Shown piece by piece: positions 45,061 through 56,600 of a DNA stretch of 64,000 bases. Position 1 is the stretch's first letter. Every line of letters begins with the position of its first letter. The stretch comes from Scleroderma bovista (lineage: Eukaryota > Basidiomycota > Agaricomycetes > Boletales > Sclerodermataceae), in the NCBI GenBank assembly GCA_037178675.1, contig JAYMGJ010000221.1:62001-126000 (forward strand), written 5' to 3'. The notes beneath the pieces were generated by a model. The model searched no databases, was not told the DNA's origin, and worked only from the letters and a program-made list of their open reading frames with translations. A program made the translations under genes and the position numbers.

Positions 45061-45327
45061 GAGTTGATCGAATCACCAAGTCCGCAGTCGGCTGTGAGGG
45101 TAATGCTCAAAGAGATGGGGCGCCCGACGCAAGTTCAGTGGCAGCGAACAATAGTCAAGTCGATATTTTACAACCAATGAGCGCTTGCAAGAGACTGGAT
45201 GCGCGAATACTTGGCGTTTCTCAAGAGTGAGTAGCAGCCAGTCGCGGAATCCTACAATTAGGCAGAACTCCAGAGGCTTGCTGTATTTGGCGTTATGTAC
45301 CAGGCTCATACTGCATACGAATAATTA
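45061..45327. promoter_or_regulatory. Sorting nexin upstream region
   Basis: 267 bp between the BFR2 stop and the sorting-nexin start on the same strand. It holds the BFR2 3' UTR and the sorting-nexin promoter. Confidence 0.4.
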
Positions 45328-47187
45328 TCACCCAAAGACTTTGAAGCCCTCTGTCAATGTAGCATCCACTTGGTTTTGCAAGCTTTCCGTATCATCATTG
45401 ACAACTTCTCCAACCTCCCGCATTGCATTCTCGAACCCTTTACCAAGAAGAGAGGCAAATAACTCGTCAATTTGCTCGTCGTGCCAGCCGTTATGCACGG
45501 GGATGGGCACCATGAAGCTCTGCAGCTTTTCATGAACCTGATATCTGGATGACCGCCATCAGTGATGGACAGGATGGTGAAAGGCAACCGTACCTGAGCT
45601 TGCGACCCTTACTTGCTTTGGTATCGACTTGCTTTTTTGACTTTTGTGCTTTCTGGACAGTCATCCAGCCGTCACCCCCGCTAGATCCATTCCGTGAATC
45701 GATAACATCCCTCAACAGTTGTTGATAGAAGTCGGTATCGTCGAAAATAGTTGCATCCTCCATATTTGCATCTTGGAACCCTAATCGTTCGCCTTTGCCG
45801 CGGTAGACTTTTGTCCGGGAAAGGACTTTATCGTGGTCCGCAAGAGTTTCGTCAATCAACTGTGCAGCGGATTTCAGGTGTTGTATTGACTTGGAGAAGG
45901 CATTGCGATCTGAAGGGAGTAGTACAGAAGGGGCGACAGCCTGAACTTTGGCAGACCAATTGTTCAAAGTCTCTATAAGGTGGGGATGGTAGCTATCACG
46001 TGCATGAGAAAATCGGATACATATTCAACAGAGGCGACAAACGCGTGCTGCAATGACAAAAAGTCTGCTGTGGCTTCTTGAAAGTTATCGGCATAGTCTG
46101 CTACTGACGGCTCTGCATCCCTTTTCCGCCGTTTACGTGGGGGAAGCTCAATGCATTCGTTGGACGTAAGCAAAGCCTGTACAAAGGTCAAATAAGATTA
46201 AGGTTTTAACCCAAGACTTGCCTGCTGGAAACTGAACAACTCATCGGAGAGACATTGGGCTTGCTCCAGCATGGTGGCGAGAGCACCATGGACCTGTTCA
46301 GAATTGGCATGCTGAGGGACCTGCGGTGTATCAGATAAATCGATAACGAGAAGTACAAATATAGCTTACTGATGGGAGACGATTCCCGGTCGATACCAAT
46401 TTTTGGAGACGTATTCGCGCATCCAGGAGTGAGTCCCAGAGTGCCTATAAGGGTATCAGTCAAGATCAATAAGGCACATAAGTTCACATGCAATCTGCCT
46501 CAAAATTGCCTTCCCCTTCTTACGGTCATCTTCTCGTTTTTGACGAAGGTTGGAAGATAAGTCATTGTGGGTACCAGGGGTTGGCGATTTTCTCGAATAT
46601 TCTTCTGCGGGTAAACCTTCCTCATGTTCAGATGGTTCCACTTCATCTTCGGAAAGAGGCGGTTCATGATCGTAATCATCTTGACCACGCGTATCACGTT
46701 CGTCAACCTCGTTTCCCTCGTCTTCAAGCTGACTATCGACGTTTTCGTCCTCACTCCACTCCTCACTCTTGCTATCTCCCGTAGCACTCTGATCCTCCAT
46801 CAGAGCTTTTCTGGAGACTCTGATACCCTCGTATTTTGGATCTGCGATGCTATCGTGTGCCTTTCGCAGGAGAGAAGGTCTGTCGTGATATGCACTAGGA
46901 TAGGATTTGAGATAGAAATTACCACGTACCCCACGTCGACATAGTGTGTTCGGGCAGCGCTGGAGTAAGCTGAGACATCGTCTTCAGAGTCGATGCCCTT
47001 GACTTGGGCGTCCTCAGGGTCAATGTCTGCAAATGACCAGGTAAGAGTGGCGGGTGACGCGCTCAGAGTGCTTACCAGCGGGGGCTACGTCGTCGAGCTC
47101 TGCGATCTGCTGTGCTAGAGATAGACCTAACAACCACTAGTCAGTCCACTGCTGCCCAGCCGTCCAACTGGGACACGCACGCTGCAT
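45328..47187 (-). CDS. BFR2: Bfr2/AATF-family ribosome biogenesis protein
   Basis: Minus-strand gene from ATG 47187 to the stop at 45328. Firm exons: 47181-47187 (7 nt), 47076-47126, 46930-47026, 46492-46879, 46370-46444, 46222-46320, then the exon starting at 46176. The first frame reads [20 protein letters not shown]. An acidic region ([19 protein letters not shown]) precedes the AATF leucine-zipper-type region ([19 protein letters not shown]). [18 protein letters not shown] and the C-terminal TRAUB segment ([16 protein letters not shown], then [20 protein letters not shown]) complete the family pattern. Bfr2 is a nucleolar SSU-processome component for 18S maturation. Two introns appear to be GC-AG (46445-46491, 46177-46221). 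Near 45980 the frame needs either a 29-nt intron or one missing base. Confidence 0.9.
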
Positions 47188-47768
47188 GGGATAATTTTTC
47201 TGCAGCGAAAATGTCAATTTCTTAGCTCTTTACGTAATCACAGATATGAGCTAGGTTGCAGAATTTATTTCTTCCCTTGCAGCAACCACCACCACCGTCC
47301 AACTTATAGTGGTCCCCCGCCACTGTCTACCATTGCGTTCCAACTAGACAACGGCCAATCTGGAGTCTTTATCTTATCCATGTTATTTTCTATCAAAAAA
47401 TGCAGAGAACTTGTGAGTGCTCGTCGGATTTTTATCTTTTCGGCGTTGGCTCCGGTTTGGCTGTTCCCCCCCAACTACGCGATCTAGTCACGCGACACCA
47501 ATCACCAATGAGGCCCTTGTCACTGATCTTTACATGTAATATGATAGCGTACATCCCCATCTTCACTCAATTTTTTTGAGGCACTTCTCGGGCACTTCCC
47601 GGGTTTGCATTTTCCCTGCAGCTCATGTGAGCTGCCTCGAGGGTGCCTCAGAAGTGCTTCGTAACGTACTTATATATTTTGACGTCTTCTCCCAACCTCT
47701 CAAGCGTACGCACACAGAATCTTATGCATGCTCCTCGCACAGATCATCGAAAGCAATCGCCTCTAACA
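47188..47768. promoter_or_regulatory. Divergent promoter region, BFR2 and AT-hook gene
   Basis: 581 bp between the BFR2 start (minus) and the likely start of the AT-hook gene (plus, 47769). An in-frame ATG at 47643 could make it shorter. The pyrimidine-rich stretch just before 47769 is typical of fungal start regions. Confidence 0.5.
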
Positions 47769-50571
47769 ATGTCGCATTCCCTCGTCTCTTCCGCCGGCGC
47801 CGGCGCAAGTCGTCTCTCGCCAGACGACGACGAAGACAACGATATTTGTCCCGTGTGCGATGGGGACTGCACGTGCAACAACAGACCCCACCTCCTTCCT
47901 GCCCCAGTCGCAAGCTGTGGAGATGCGCGCTATGTAGCTACTGCGACCGGATCAACCAACTCATTCGAGCGCGCTCCCGGAGCCGAGTCATTAAAAATCA
48001 AACTCACCGTCCCCCCCAGTATGCAAAACAGGGTACGAGTGCTAGCAGCGTCACCCAAGAGGCGTCGCGCAGATGGTACATCTGCAGCATCCAATGGAGT
48101 TGCAGAAAGCAGCTCCATTCCAAATTCTGGCCAATCTTATCGCGCAGATACGCCCAGCACCGTTGGCCGTGGATACCGCCGTCCACCAGAACCATCAGGT
48201 CCAAGGAAGAGGGGTCGTCCTTCCAAGGCCGTCCGTCAAGAATTGTCCGATCTCTCGGATTCAGACCGGCTAATACGCGGCAACGAGGCCACCATGTTGC
48301 CACAGTCACAATCTCATCTCCAATCACAATCCTCTCGCGCAGGTGGATCAAAAGGCCTCCGCCCACTTATCAAGGGCAACGGCAAAAAGAAATCAAATAC
48401 CAAGACCTCAAGGCGGGTTCCAAAATCCCAGGCCAAAGGCACAATCACGAAGAAGAACGTCTCCACGAAGAAACGTGCTTATCTCAGCGACGATACCGAA
48501 CCAGACCTTGACCTAGACGATCAAAGCGTCGATACTGAAGATGGATCTTCGGCTCATTTCCCCACCTTTCTACCCGCAGACGAACTTGTATCCACGGCCT
48601 CGGAATCTTCCGAGTCGGATCTGGAATCTGCCGGATTTGGCTCTGATTCGTCACTGGAGGCCGAGGAAGAGAGTTATATTTTGGCAGAGCAGAGGCGTCA
48701 CGACAAGGCACGCGTTCGCCGAGAATTACTTGGTGACGATGTCCCAAAACGCAAAGATCCACACAATAGTTGGGTAATTCGCCCCCGCAAAAGAAGTGTT
48801 GGCCTCAGCGATGTAGAGATGGACGCCGATACCGGCGAGGGGACGGAGGAGGAGGAGGAGGAAGAGGGAGAGGAGATGGATGACGATGAAGAGGAGGACG
48901 AGACAGATGGTCAGGCGTCACGACCGATGTACACTGGCGTTGCCACCGGGTGGTCTGATGACGAAGATAGCTTTGATGCCGACCTCTTCTTTGCCAACCT
49001 TTCTGACACAAACACCGACGGCAGCTCATCGGACGAAGACGGCATGCCGCAGATCCCTGATGCCACTTCTGATGCCATGGGCGACAGCATCAGTTCCCTT
49101 CCCCGTAGCGTGGATTTCGAAGTAACCGAGGCGTGGGATGGTCAGGTTGTCTTCACCAACGGATCCAATGAGGGCCATGGTGTCCTCGATGCCGCCTTTG
49201 AGGCTACCGCTGCTCAACTCACAGCGTCTGACTGTACATCTGTCGACCACGACAGCGATGTCGAGATGCGCACTAGTGATGGCGACGGCGATGAAGATGA
49301 GGGTGAATCCGAGTTCGGGGAAAGTGACGGTGACACAACCGAAGAAGAGCTTGTTGACGAGAGAGGGCTTCCGACTTCTCGAGCCATGAGGCTCTTCCGT
49401 TGGCCTACTAATGTCTCAGCCATCAATCCCCTCTCAACAGTCAGTCCTGGTTGCTCTCCTGCGCCCAACAACCGTCATTCAGCTGCTTCAGCCTCGCAGC
49501 CATTGGAGTCTCTCCGGCCCGCTGATATCCTTGCAGGCAAGTCATTCTTCGATGTGCCAGATGATGGATCGCAGGATAGTGCCGAAGGTGTCACTGGCAG
49601 TCCCCGCGTCATTTCCAGGGGCGGAGTTCCCGTTATGGGCCAGTTTAACATAGGCAACCGCACGCCACAGAAGGCCACTGTCCTAACAGGTGTGAACAAG
49701 GATGTGCCTTCGCCTTTCCCTCGTCTTGGTCATAGGCAGAGAAGGCATGGGTCTAGTAGTTGCGGAAGCTTCAGTAGTGTAAGTTCTCATGTCTTTGTGA
49801 TGCACTTGATTTCTGAATGAAACTTTCTAGGAACTCCGTGACCGTACGACGAAGTTGTCCCTTTGCACACCTTCATTACCTCCACCCTCTGATGAACCAT
49901 CATCCGAGGTCATGGCTGACGACGTTCTCGGCGAACCCATCCAACTCTACGACGTCCTTGACACCACATTCATCGACTCAGAGCCTGAGGCGCAGGCACA
50001 AACTACCTCCAGTAGTGAAAACGGGATGCAAAAACACGTGCAAAGTTTGAATCGGTGGGATCGTGTGCCCGTCAACGCTTTCAGACTTACCAGGGAGTCT
50101 GTCCCCTCCGATATTGCCACTTCACCTGGCTGGACCTCGGAACCTTCGAAGTCTGTTGTGTCTGACACTCTTTCGTATGAGCAAGTGCTACGCAATACTT
50201 CGTTGGGCACTATGCTGTGGCAAGATAAGAACAGTGCCAAATCGACTCCCCGAAGGTCAAAAACGATCGTGGATATCGTGATATCACCCGTCCTACTTCC
50301 TGTCCGCGATGGCGATCGCACACCTCCCCGTCCACCTCGCTATGACTTGAACACCAACCGCCATCAGCAACAGAACCATAAAAACCGAAAAGAGTCGCGC
50401 AGAGAGACGACGTCGAAGCGCAAGAGTCGCACCCCTGCCCAACGTCATTATTATCACCAAAAGCAACACTTCCGTCACAACCACCACCCGAACACCAAGT
50501 CGCGGAGCACTGGGTCGATGCAGCGCAACTTCCACAGCTCTCCGACCTCCATCCCAACGCTGAATATCTGA
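47769..50571 (+). CDS. Acidic AT-hook protein, putative chromatin factor
   Basis: Two exons (47769-49778 and 49831-50571, intron 52 bp) give 916 residues from MSHSLVSS. Near the N-terminus is a Cys motif (CPVCDGDCTC). An AT-hook core (PRKRGRPSKAV) lies near residue 140 and basic segments follow (GKKKSNTKTSRR). Long Asp/Glu runs occupy residues ~360-400. The C-terminal ~100 residues are basic and His/Arg-rich. The whole is disordered-looking, with no enzyme domain or membrane segment. An AT-hook, acidic runs and basic patches suggest a nuclear chromatin-associated protein; this is inference. The conserved-looking segment NRWDRVPVNAFRLTRE near residue 740 may be functional. The upstream ATG at 47643 is in frame but follows a hydrophobic leader, so 47769 is preferred. 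Confidence 0.8.
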
Positions 50572-51158
50572 ACAATCACCCTTCTTTCCTTTTCTGTATC
50601 GCACAAGCAAAGTGATTTTGTTACTTATCTGACCTTTGTTGTATTTTTCGCATTCCAGTGATTGATGACGCCCTATATCCCATTCCTTGCAACCACTACA
50701 TCACTCAGACGTTCTACTCTTGCTGTGTCTATGGGTAATATCCGTATACCACTCGGGTTTCGCGGTGCACCCGTTCGTTAGAGCAGATGATCTATTTAAT
50801 CCGACCTTGTACCCCCGGTGGTCAGTTTCACTTAACCCACGGTAGTTATGTATATTAAAATTTCCAGATCTTGGTGCGAATGAACTATTGGACTGTCATG
50901 CAAGGAACGAATCCACTTCGGGAATCAACTCGTCCAACAGTTATCAACAGTTCCGAAACCAAGTTCTTCTCCCCATCTTCTCTCACCTTACTTTTCGCGT
51001 CGAGTTCCCGCAGTCTGTCGCAGTCTCAGACTATGAGCCGGGCATTGAACCCGCAGGAGTCTTATTCCATCTCCATGAGCGGCTTCCCAGCATTCTAAGT
51101 GCTTCGAGCCTTTGGTAGAGTGCCTCGATCTAAGGGAAAGCATCGAATGAACGATATA
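50572..51158. other. Intergenic
   Basis: 587 bp downstream of the AT-hook gene. Two overlapping ~75-codon plus-strand frames (50871-51118) are not recognisable. No gene called. Confidence 0.35.
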
Positions 51159-51855
51159 TTAATAGAAGCACACTCCTAAACGGTCAGTATGCCTCAGTGG
51201 TGCGCGGAATCGACACAAGGTGCAGGCGCTTGCATCTTGTGTCGTCGTAGACGTGGAAATGATGGTTGGTGGTTGAGGTGTGTGAGGCAATGGTCTGGTC
51301 GGCGTCGTCGTCGTGCTTGTCCCCGTCGCTCTCGATGTGGCTTGGTTTTTGGCTTGTGATGGTGTGCGCAGGATCGAAAATGTTGGGACATTAGTAGCGG
51401 GCAGCAGCGCCAAATTGTAGACGCGAAGTAAATAAAGCTGCAAAGACGTTAACGTTACAGCGGCAACATCAGACGAAGAAGACTTACGTGTCTGCCAGCT
51501 GGGTGACGAACTGGTGATGCAGGCATTGAAAAAGACGATGAAATGGTATGTGGACGCCCACCATGGCTGAAGTAAATGACACTACATTGAAAACAACCAA
51601 GTTAGAGCAACGAGAAAGTAAGTGAGGACATACTTACCATATACGGACTGCCGCCTGGGGTGTTGTGGTGGTAAGCGAGGTGACGTTGGCGACAAGAGAG
51701 TGGTGACAAACACTGATGGGGGAGCCGTAGACACTGACAGGGGGGCTGAGGGCACTGATGGAGACGATAGTGTAAAGAACCCTGGAGGTGCCTAGCCCAG
51801 TGGCCAGAAATACCAGTATGCATGTCTGCCTTGTGGTACGTGCAGCGCAAAGCAC
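51159..51855 (-). CDS. Possible hypothetical protein with hydrophobic N-terminus
   Basis: Three exons on the minus strand (51638-51855, 51488-51581, 51159-51437), with GTAAGT donors and TAG/CAG acceptors, keep one phase and give 196 residues. It begins MLCAARTTRQ, followed by a hydrophobic stretch (TCILVFLATGLGTSRVLYTI) that could anchor it in a membrane. The C-terminal third is Thr/Pro/Ser-rich and low in complexity. No family recognised. Consistent phase at two splice joints is the main support; it may still be a chance assembly. Confidence 0.4.
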
Positions 51856-52600
51856 ATATCCGGTAAGTTACTTAGGTTCCGCTGGAACTAGGACGACGAC
51901 GACTTACTCGAATACATCATTGACCTACAGATTGCAGAGAAAGGGCGTCAACGGAGCGTTACAATAGCCGGCCATGGTCGAGGTCGGGGTGGAGGTGTAG
52001 GTAATGGCGGATGGGGAGCGGTGGTGCTGCAGGCGTGTATGTGCATAGTGGAGGCACGAGATGTCGCGTGGATGATGTTGGGAGCCACGCGAATGCATCG
52101 AGGAGGCGCGCGGGCGATGCAAACAGTGTTGGGAGTCGTGCGTATGCATTTGAATCGAAGTCATCACGATTCCCGCTAACTTAGGCGCCGGACAAGACGT
52201 CGAACAAGTTTCGCGAGTTTTGCGGGACTTATTCAAACAAATATTGTCCTTTGGATCCGAATTCGAGAGGGTGCTTCTATATTAGGTATTGTCGTCGGAC
52301 TGACACCGCCACTGCACCGCATACCCCTGAGGTAAAAACAATGTATCTCGGGTCGGACAATCAGGTCAGGCATTCAGCAATGAAGTGACTAGTAAGCCGG
52401 CGGACGTCCTAACTACGGGAGTCATTGCTATATGGAAAATGCACAATCAGGTCAGGTATGGATCATCGGTGATACGTTAGAAGACCTCATAAACTCTGAC
52501 CAGGTTCCGGAAGTCCCTCCGTTCCGGGTGGCGCTCGGTACGGCCCAAGTATTTGGGTCGCCATAGGGGTCAAACACTTGGGGTCAAACTACTCGATTCC
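51856..52600. other. Intergenic, upstream of kinase-like gene
   Basis: A 103-codon minus-strand frame (51925-52236), His/Ser-rich, is unassigned. The 13-mer CAATCAGGTCAGG occurs twice (near 52358 and 52444). Nothing else supported. Confidence 0.35.
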
Positions 52601-52601
52601 C

Positions 52602-52668
52602 ACTCTCTCATACTCTCTCATACTCTCTCATACTCTCATACTACTCTCTCGTACTCTCATCCTCTCTC
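52602..52668. repeat. ACTCTCTCAT decamer repeat next to a start codon
   Basis: About six imperfect copies of a CT-rich decamer (ACTCTCTCAT and close variants) end directly at the ATG of the kinase-like gene at 52669. CT-rich tracts are common at fungal transcription starts; tandem decamers are less so. Confidence 0.75.
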
Positions 52669-53576
52669 ATGGATGTGACTAGACTCGAAAGAATATCCAG
52701 AGGTGCTTCTGGATACAACATCAACCTCAAAAATCAAGTCCTCAAACTTTCATGGAGTCCCTCTTATGGTAGCAGAGCACAAGTTTATCGAGGTGCTATG
52801 CGTTCAACGGGCAAGAAAGTGGCGATAAAAGTAATTTGTTCTCGCCCGCCCTCAGACGACAAATCTATCAGGGTGGGTGTTTACTTTCATTCCAATTTAC
52901 TACAACTTAAGTAAAAAAAAAACATTCAGGTTATTCTCCGTAAGGTTTCTACGTGGTCCAAATTGCGCCACGAAAATATTGTTCGAGTATCTGGCATTAC
53001 CACCCAGTTTGATTCCTTGATAACTGAATGGGCGAACATGGGAAGCGCCATCGACTATGTGCAGAACCGCTCAGTTGACCCTCGTCCTCTAGTAGGTGGC
53101 ATCAATGCAACCATGGCAGCGCTGTCTAATAAGATTTTGCAGCTCATCGATGTCGCACATGGGTTAAGTTACCTTCATGGACAGTGGCCACCAATTGTTC
53201 ATGGCGATTTGAGAGGCGTAGGTCAAGGTTACTATACCCGTGGCTGTTATTCTGAAATACTCTGATAGAAAAACGTCCTCATTTCGCAGAACGGTCGAGC
53301 CTTAGTTGCTGACTATGGGGTTGCAACCCTCGTGGACAGTGATTTCGACAATAGCGAAGTTAAAGTTTCTTCGTTTGACTTGGTTAGATGGGTGGCCCCA
53401 GAAACTTTCGAAAGCATAGGTAAACCACCAACCATCGAAGGCGACATATGGGCCTATGGAATGTTAATACTCGTATGTCCCTCAGCTTGTTCGTAGGTCT
53501 GTACTTACATTCCTATAGGAACTGGTCACGACGCAACCACCATTCCATGAAACTCATGGAACACGGGCAGTGATTG

Positions 53577-53664
53577 TAAAAGATCTATACGAGTGCGGGA
53601 AAAGCTCAGTCGCGCGCGATACAGCGACAAACGTCTGAGGTGGGGGCTCTACAGTACGAGACTA
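53577..53664 (-). repeat. Truncated 3' LTR of the copia element
   Basis: 88 bp identical to 57959-58046. The rest of this LTR and the end of RNase H are missing. Confidence 0.9.
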
Positions 53665-56600
53665 AATGGCGAAAACAGCTCTCCGATGAGCGACCGCAGC
53701 CATAAAGCCTCCTTGGCTGCGTGCGTTGCGGCCACGTACTCGCTCTCCGTCGTTGACAACGAAACAATCTCCTGCTTTTTGGAAGACCACGATACAGCGC
53801 CGCCATCGATCAAGAAAGCATACCCAGAGATCGCTTTGCGATCCTCTGCCATGCTGCCATCTGCGTCCGCATAGCCGACCAGCGCGCTCGGCGCTCCTCC
53901 GTACGTGAGTCTCAAATCTTTCGTCCCAAGTAGGTAACAATAAATTCGTCTGACGGCCTCCCAGTGAGGCATTCCAGGGTTATTCGAGAAACGCGAGACA
54001 GTGGTCACAGCATACGAAATGTCGGGACGAGTGGCGAGGGAAGCATACATGAGCGAGCCAACGGCTTCGCGATAAGGTATGTGACGCATTGCAGCGTATT
54101 CAGCGCCAGTCTACGGTGACTGACCTGAGTGCAATTTAGTGCTCGGTTCCATCGGGTTCGACACGGGCTTGAGCTCGTCGAAACCGAAACGGCGGGCAAT
54201 TGACTCGATGTAGGGTCGTTGACACAACGCGACGGTATGTTCGTCTCTGTTTCTCGTCACCTCAATCCCCAACAGCCAGTGGAGTTCGCCGAGGTCGGTG
54301 ATCTCCACGTGCTTCCTTATGTCGCGCTTGAATTCATTAATCTCCTTCAGGGATGTAGCAGCAATGGTGCAATCATTGACATGCACGACAATGATAACGA
54401 GCTCACCGGGCTTGCGGCGCCTGAAGTAAACGGCCTGGTCGACAGAACATTGGGTGAAACCCATTTCATCGACGAGGATCTCCACCAGCCGCTGATACCA
54501 GCGACGACCGCTTTGTTTTAAGCCATACAACGTCTTTCGAAGACGGCAGACTTTGTGGGGGTGGTCAGCAGACTCGAAACCGGGTGGCTGACGCATGTAA
54601 ATGACTTCGTCGTCGGTGAGTGTCCCGTTCAGGTATGCGCCCTTGATGTCGATCTGATGAAGCTCCAGGTCTGATCGTGCTGCCATAGCGAGGACTGTTC
54701 GAATAGACGCAAGCGTTGCGACTGGGGCAAAAGTGTCGAAGTAATCAACACCTTCGACCTGTGAGTATCCCTGGGCGACGAGTCGGGCTTTGTGGCGGAC
54801 CACATTGCCTGCAGCGTCCTTCTTTGCGCGGAAGACCCACTTGGATCCGACTATGTTGGCGCCGTGAGGTACGTCAACAAGTTCCCAGGTGCCGGCTGCC
54901 TGCAAAGTCGCTAACTCCTCCTTTATGCCTGCCTCCCACTGCAACCAATCTGGGCGACGGCGGGCTTCAGCCAATGAGCTAGGCTCTAGGGCCTCAGACT
55001 CGGCGGTGGCTGTCTCCATCATCATGGCAAGATCGACAGCACACAAGACATTGTCTGTGTCCTCGACAACCGTCATGAGATACGCTGCTGCGAGGTTGTC
55101 GTCGTCAAGGGGGTTGGTGAGTCCAGGGAGGATGACGGATTCTGCGATCTCAGTCGGGAGCTGCACGCCTCATGGTACAGTGGGTTGGCCACGTCGACCT
55201 ATATTGCCCTGACCTGCAAGAATGTCAGCAACGCGTTGGCTGGGCTTACGGACTCGCTTTTCGACAGGCGGGTCATCTGGAGGTGGTGCAACCTTGAGAG
55301 GAATCGGGATAACAGGGGCGGGCGGTACAGCTCTCGTTACTGGAACTGGGGGTGGAGCCGTTAGTATCGCGTTAGGTAAGTTACTCTCTTCTTGCTCCCC
55401 CTCGCGAGATAACGGCTCAGCAGAGGTCGGGTCCCAGTACACGTTCCGCTCGACAGAGACAACATTTTTCAGGCCAGTAGACACGACAACCGTTAGGGCT
55501 GTCATCATCAATGCCCACCCAGCGACCTTCCACAACGCGCCCACCCAGCTTAGTTCCCCCTTCAACACGCACCCAGACACACGAGCCCCATACGCGTGCT
55601 CGGCTAAGGTCAGGCTTCTGCCCAGTGGCAGCCTCGAGAGGCGTCCCGCCCTCGAGTGCTTTTGTTGGCGTCCGATTCTTCAGCCAGACGGCATGGCGGA
55701 CAGCCTCGCCCCATAGCGTACAAGGTAAGCCGCTCTCGTGTAGCATGGCTCTGACTTTCTCCAGCAAGGTATGGTTGAGACGCTCAGCGACGCCGTTGTG
55801 CTGCGGAGTGTCATGAACGGTAAGCTTTTGCTTCGTTCCAGCTGCCTTGAGATACATAATAAACTCCTTTCCAAGGTACTCTCCGCCACGATCGGAGTGC
55901 AGTGCCTTGACAGCGACACCGTGCTGGGTACGGCACCAAGCCTCGAACTGCTGGTAGGCGGTAAAGGCTTCGCTCTTCTGGCGGAGGAGATGCAGGTACG
56001 TGAGGCGGGTCTTGTCATCTGTGAACGTGATATAGTAACGTCGTCCTCCAAGGGTTTGGACGGGAGCTGGTCCCCATACATCTGTATGCACCTCAGCAGC
56101 AAATTCTTTGGCACGCTCGCCAGCACGCTCCTTGGCGACGGGCTTCCTGGTGGCCTTCGCATAGACACAGGCCTCACAGAAGGTAGGTTCGTCTTTCGAC
56201 AAATCAAACTTCAAGCCTGATACAAGTCCATTTTCTGCCAAGCGGCGAGCAACGGTCGGCAAGATATGTCCCATTCTGCGATGAAGCTCCATGACAGTAA
56301 CAGTCTCGACCGCATTCGCACTGTCATCCCCACCGGTGTGGATGACACGATAAAGTCCTGCCTGGGACTTAGGCACGCACCCAATGACATCGTCGTCAGG
56401 GCTGCGAATGGTACAAGTTCCGTCGGCAAAGGTGACAGAATATCCAAGCTGGTCGAGACGCCCAATGGACACCAGAGTGTAGCCCACTGCAGGCGAAAAC
56501 AAGACTTCGGTGAGTATGAGCTTGGTCGTGTCATACCCGTTAGGCACATCAATGACCAAGTCACCGACTGCAGTAGCGTCGAAGGACTGTTTATTGGCGG

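Noticed and set aside
47576..48511. Arg/Ser-rich 311-residue protein on the plus strand
   Set aside because: It is an out-of-frame reading of the AT-hook gene, whose own frame is longer and splices cleanly.
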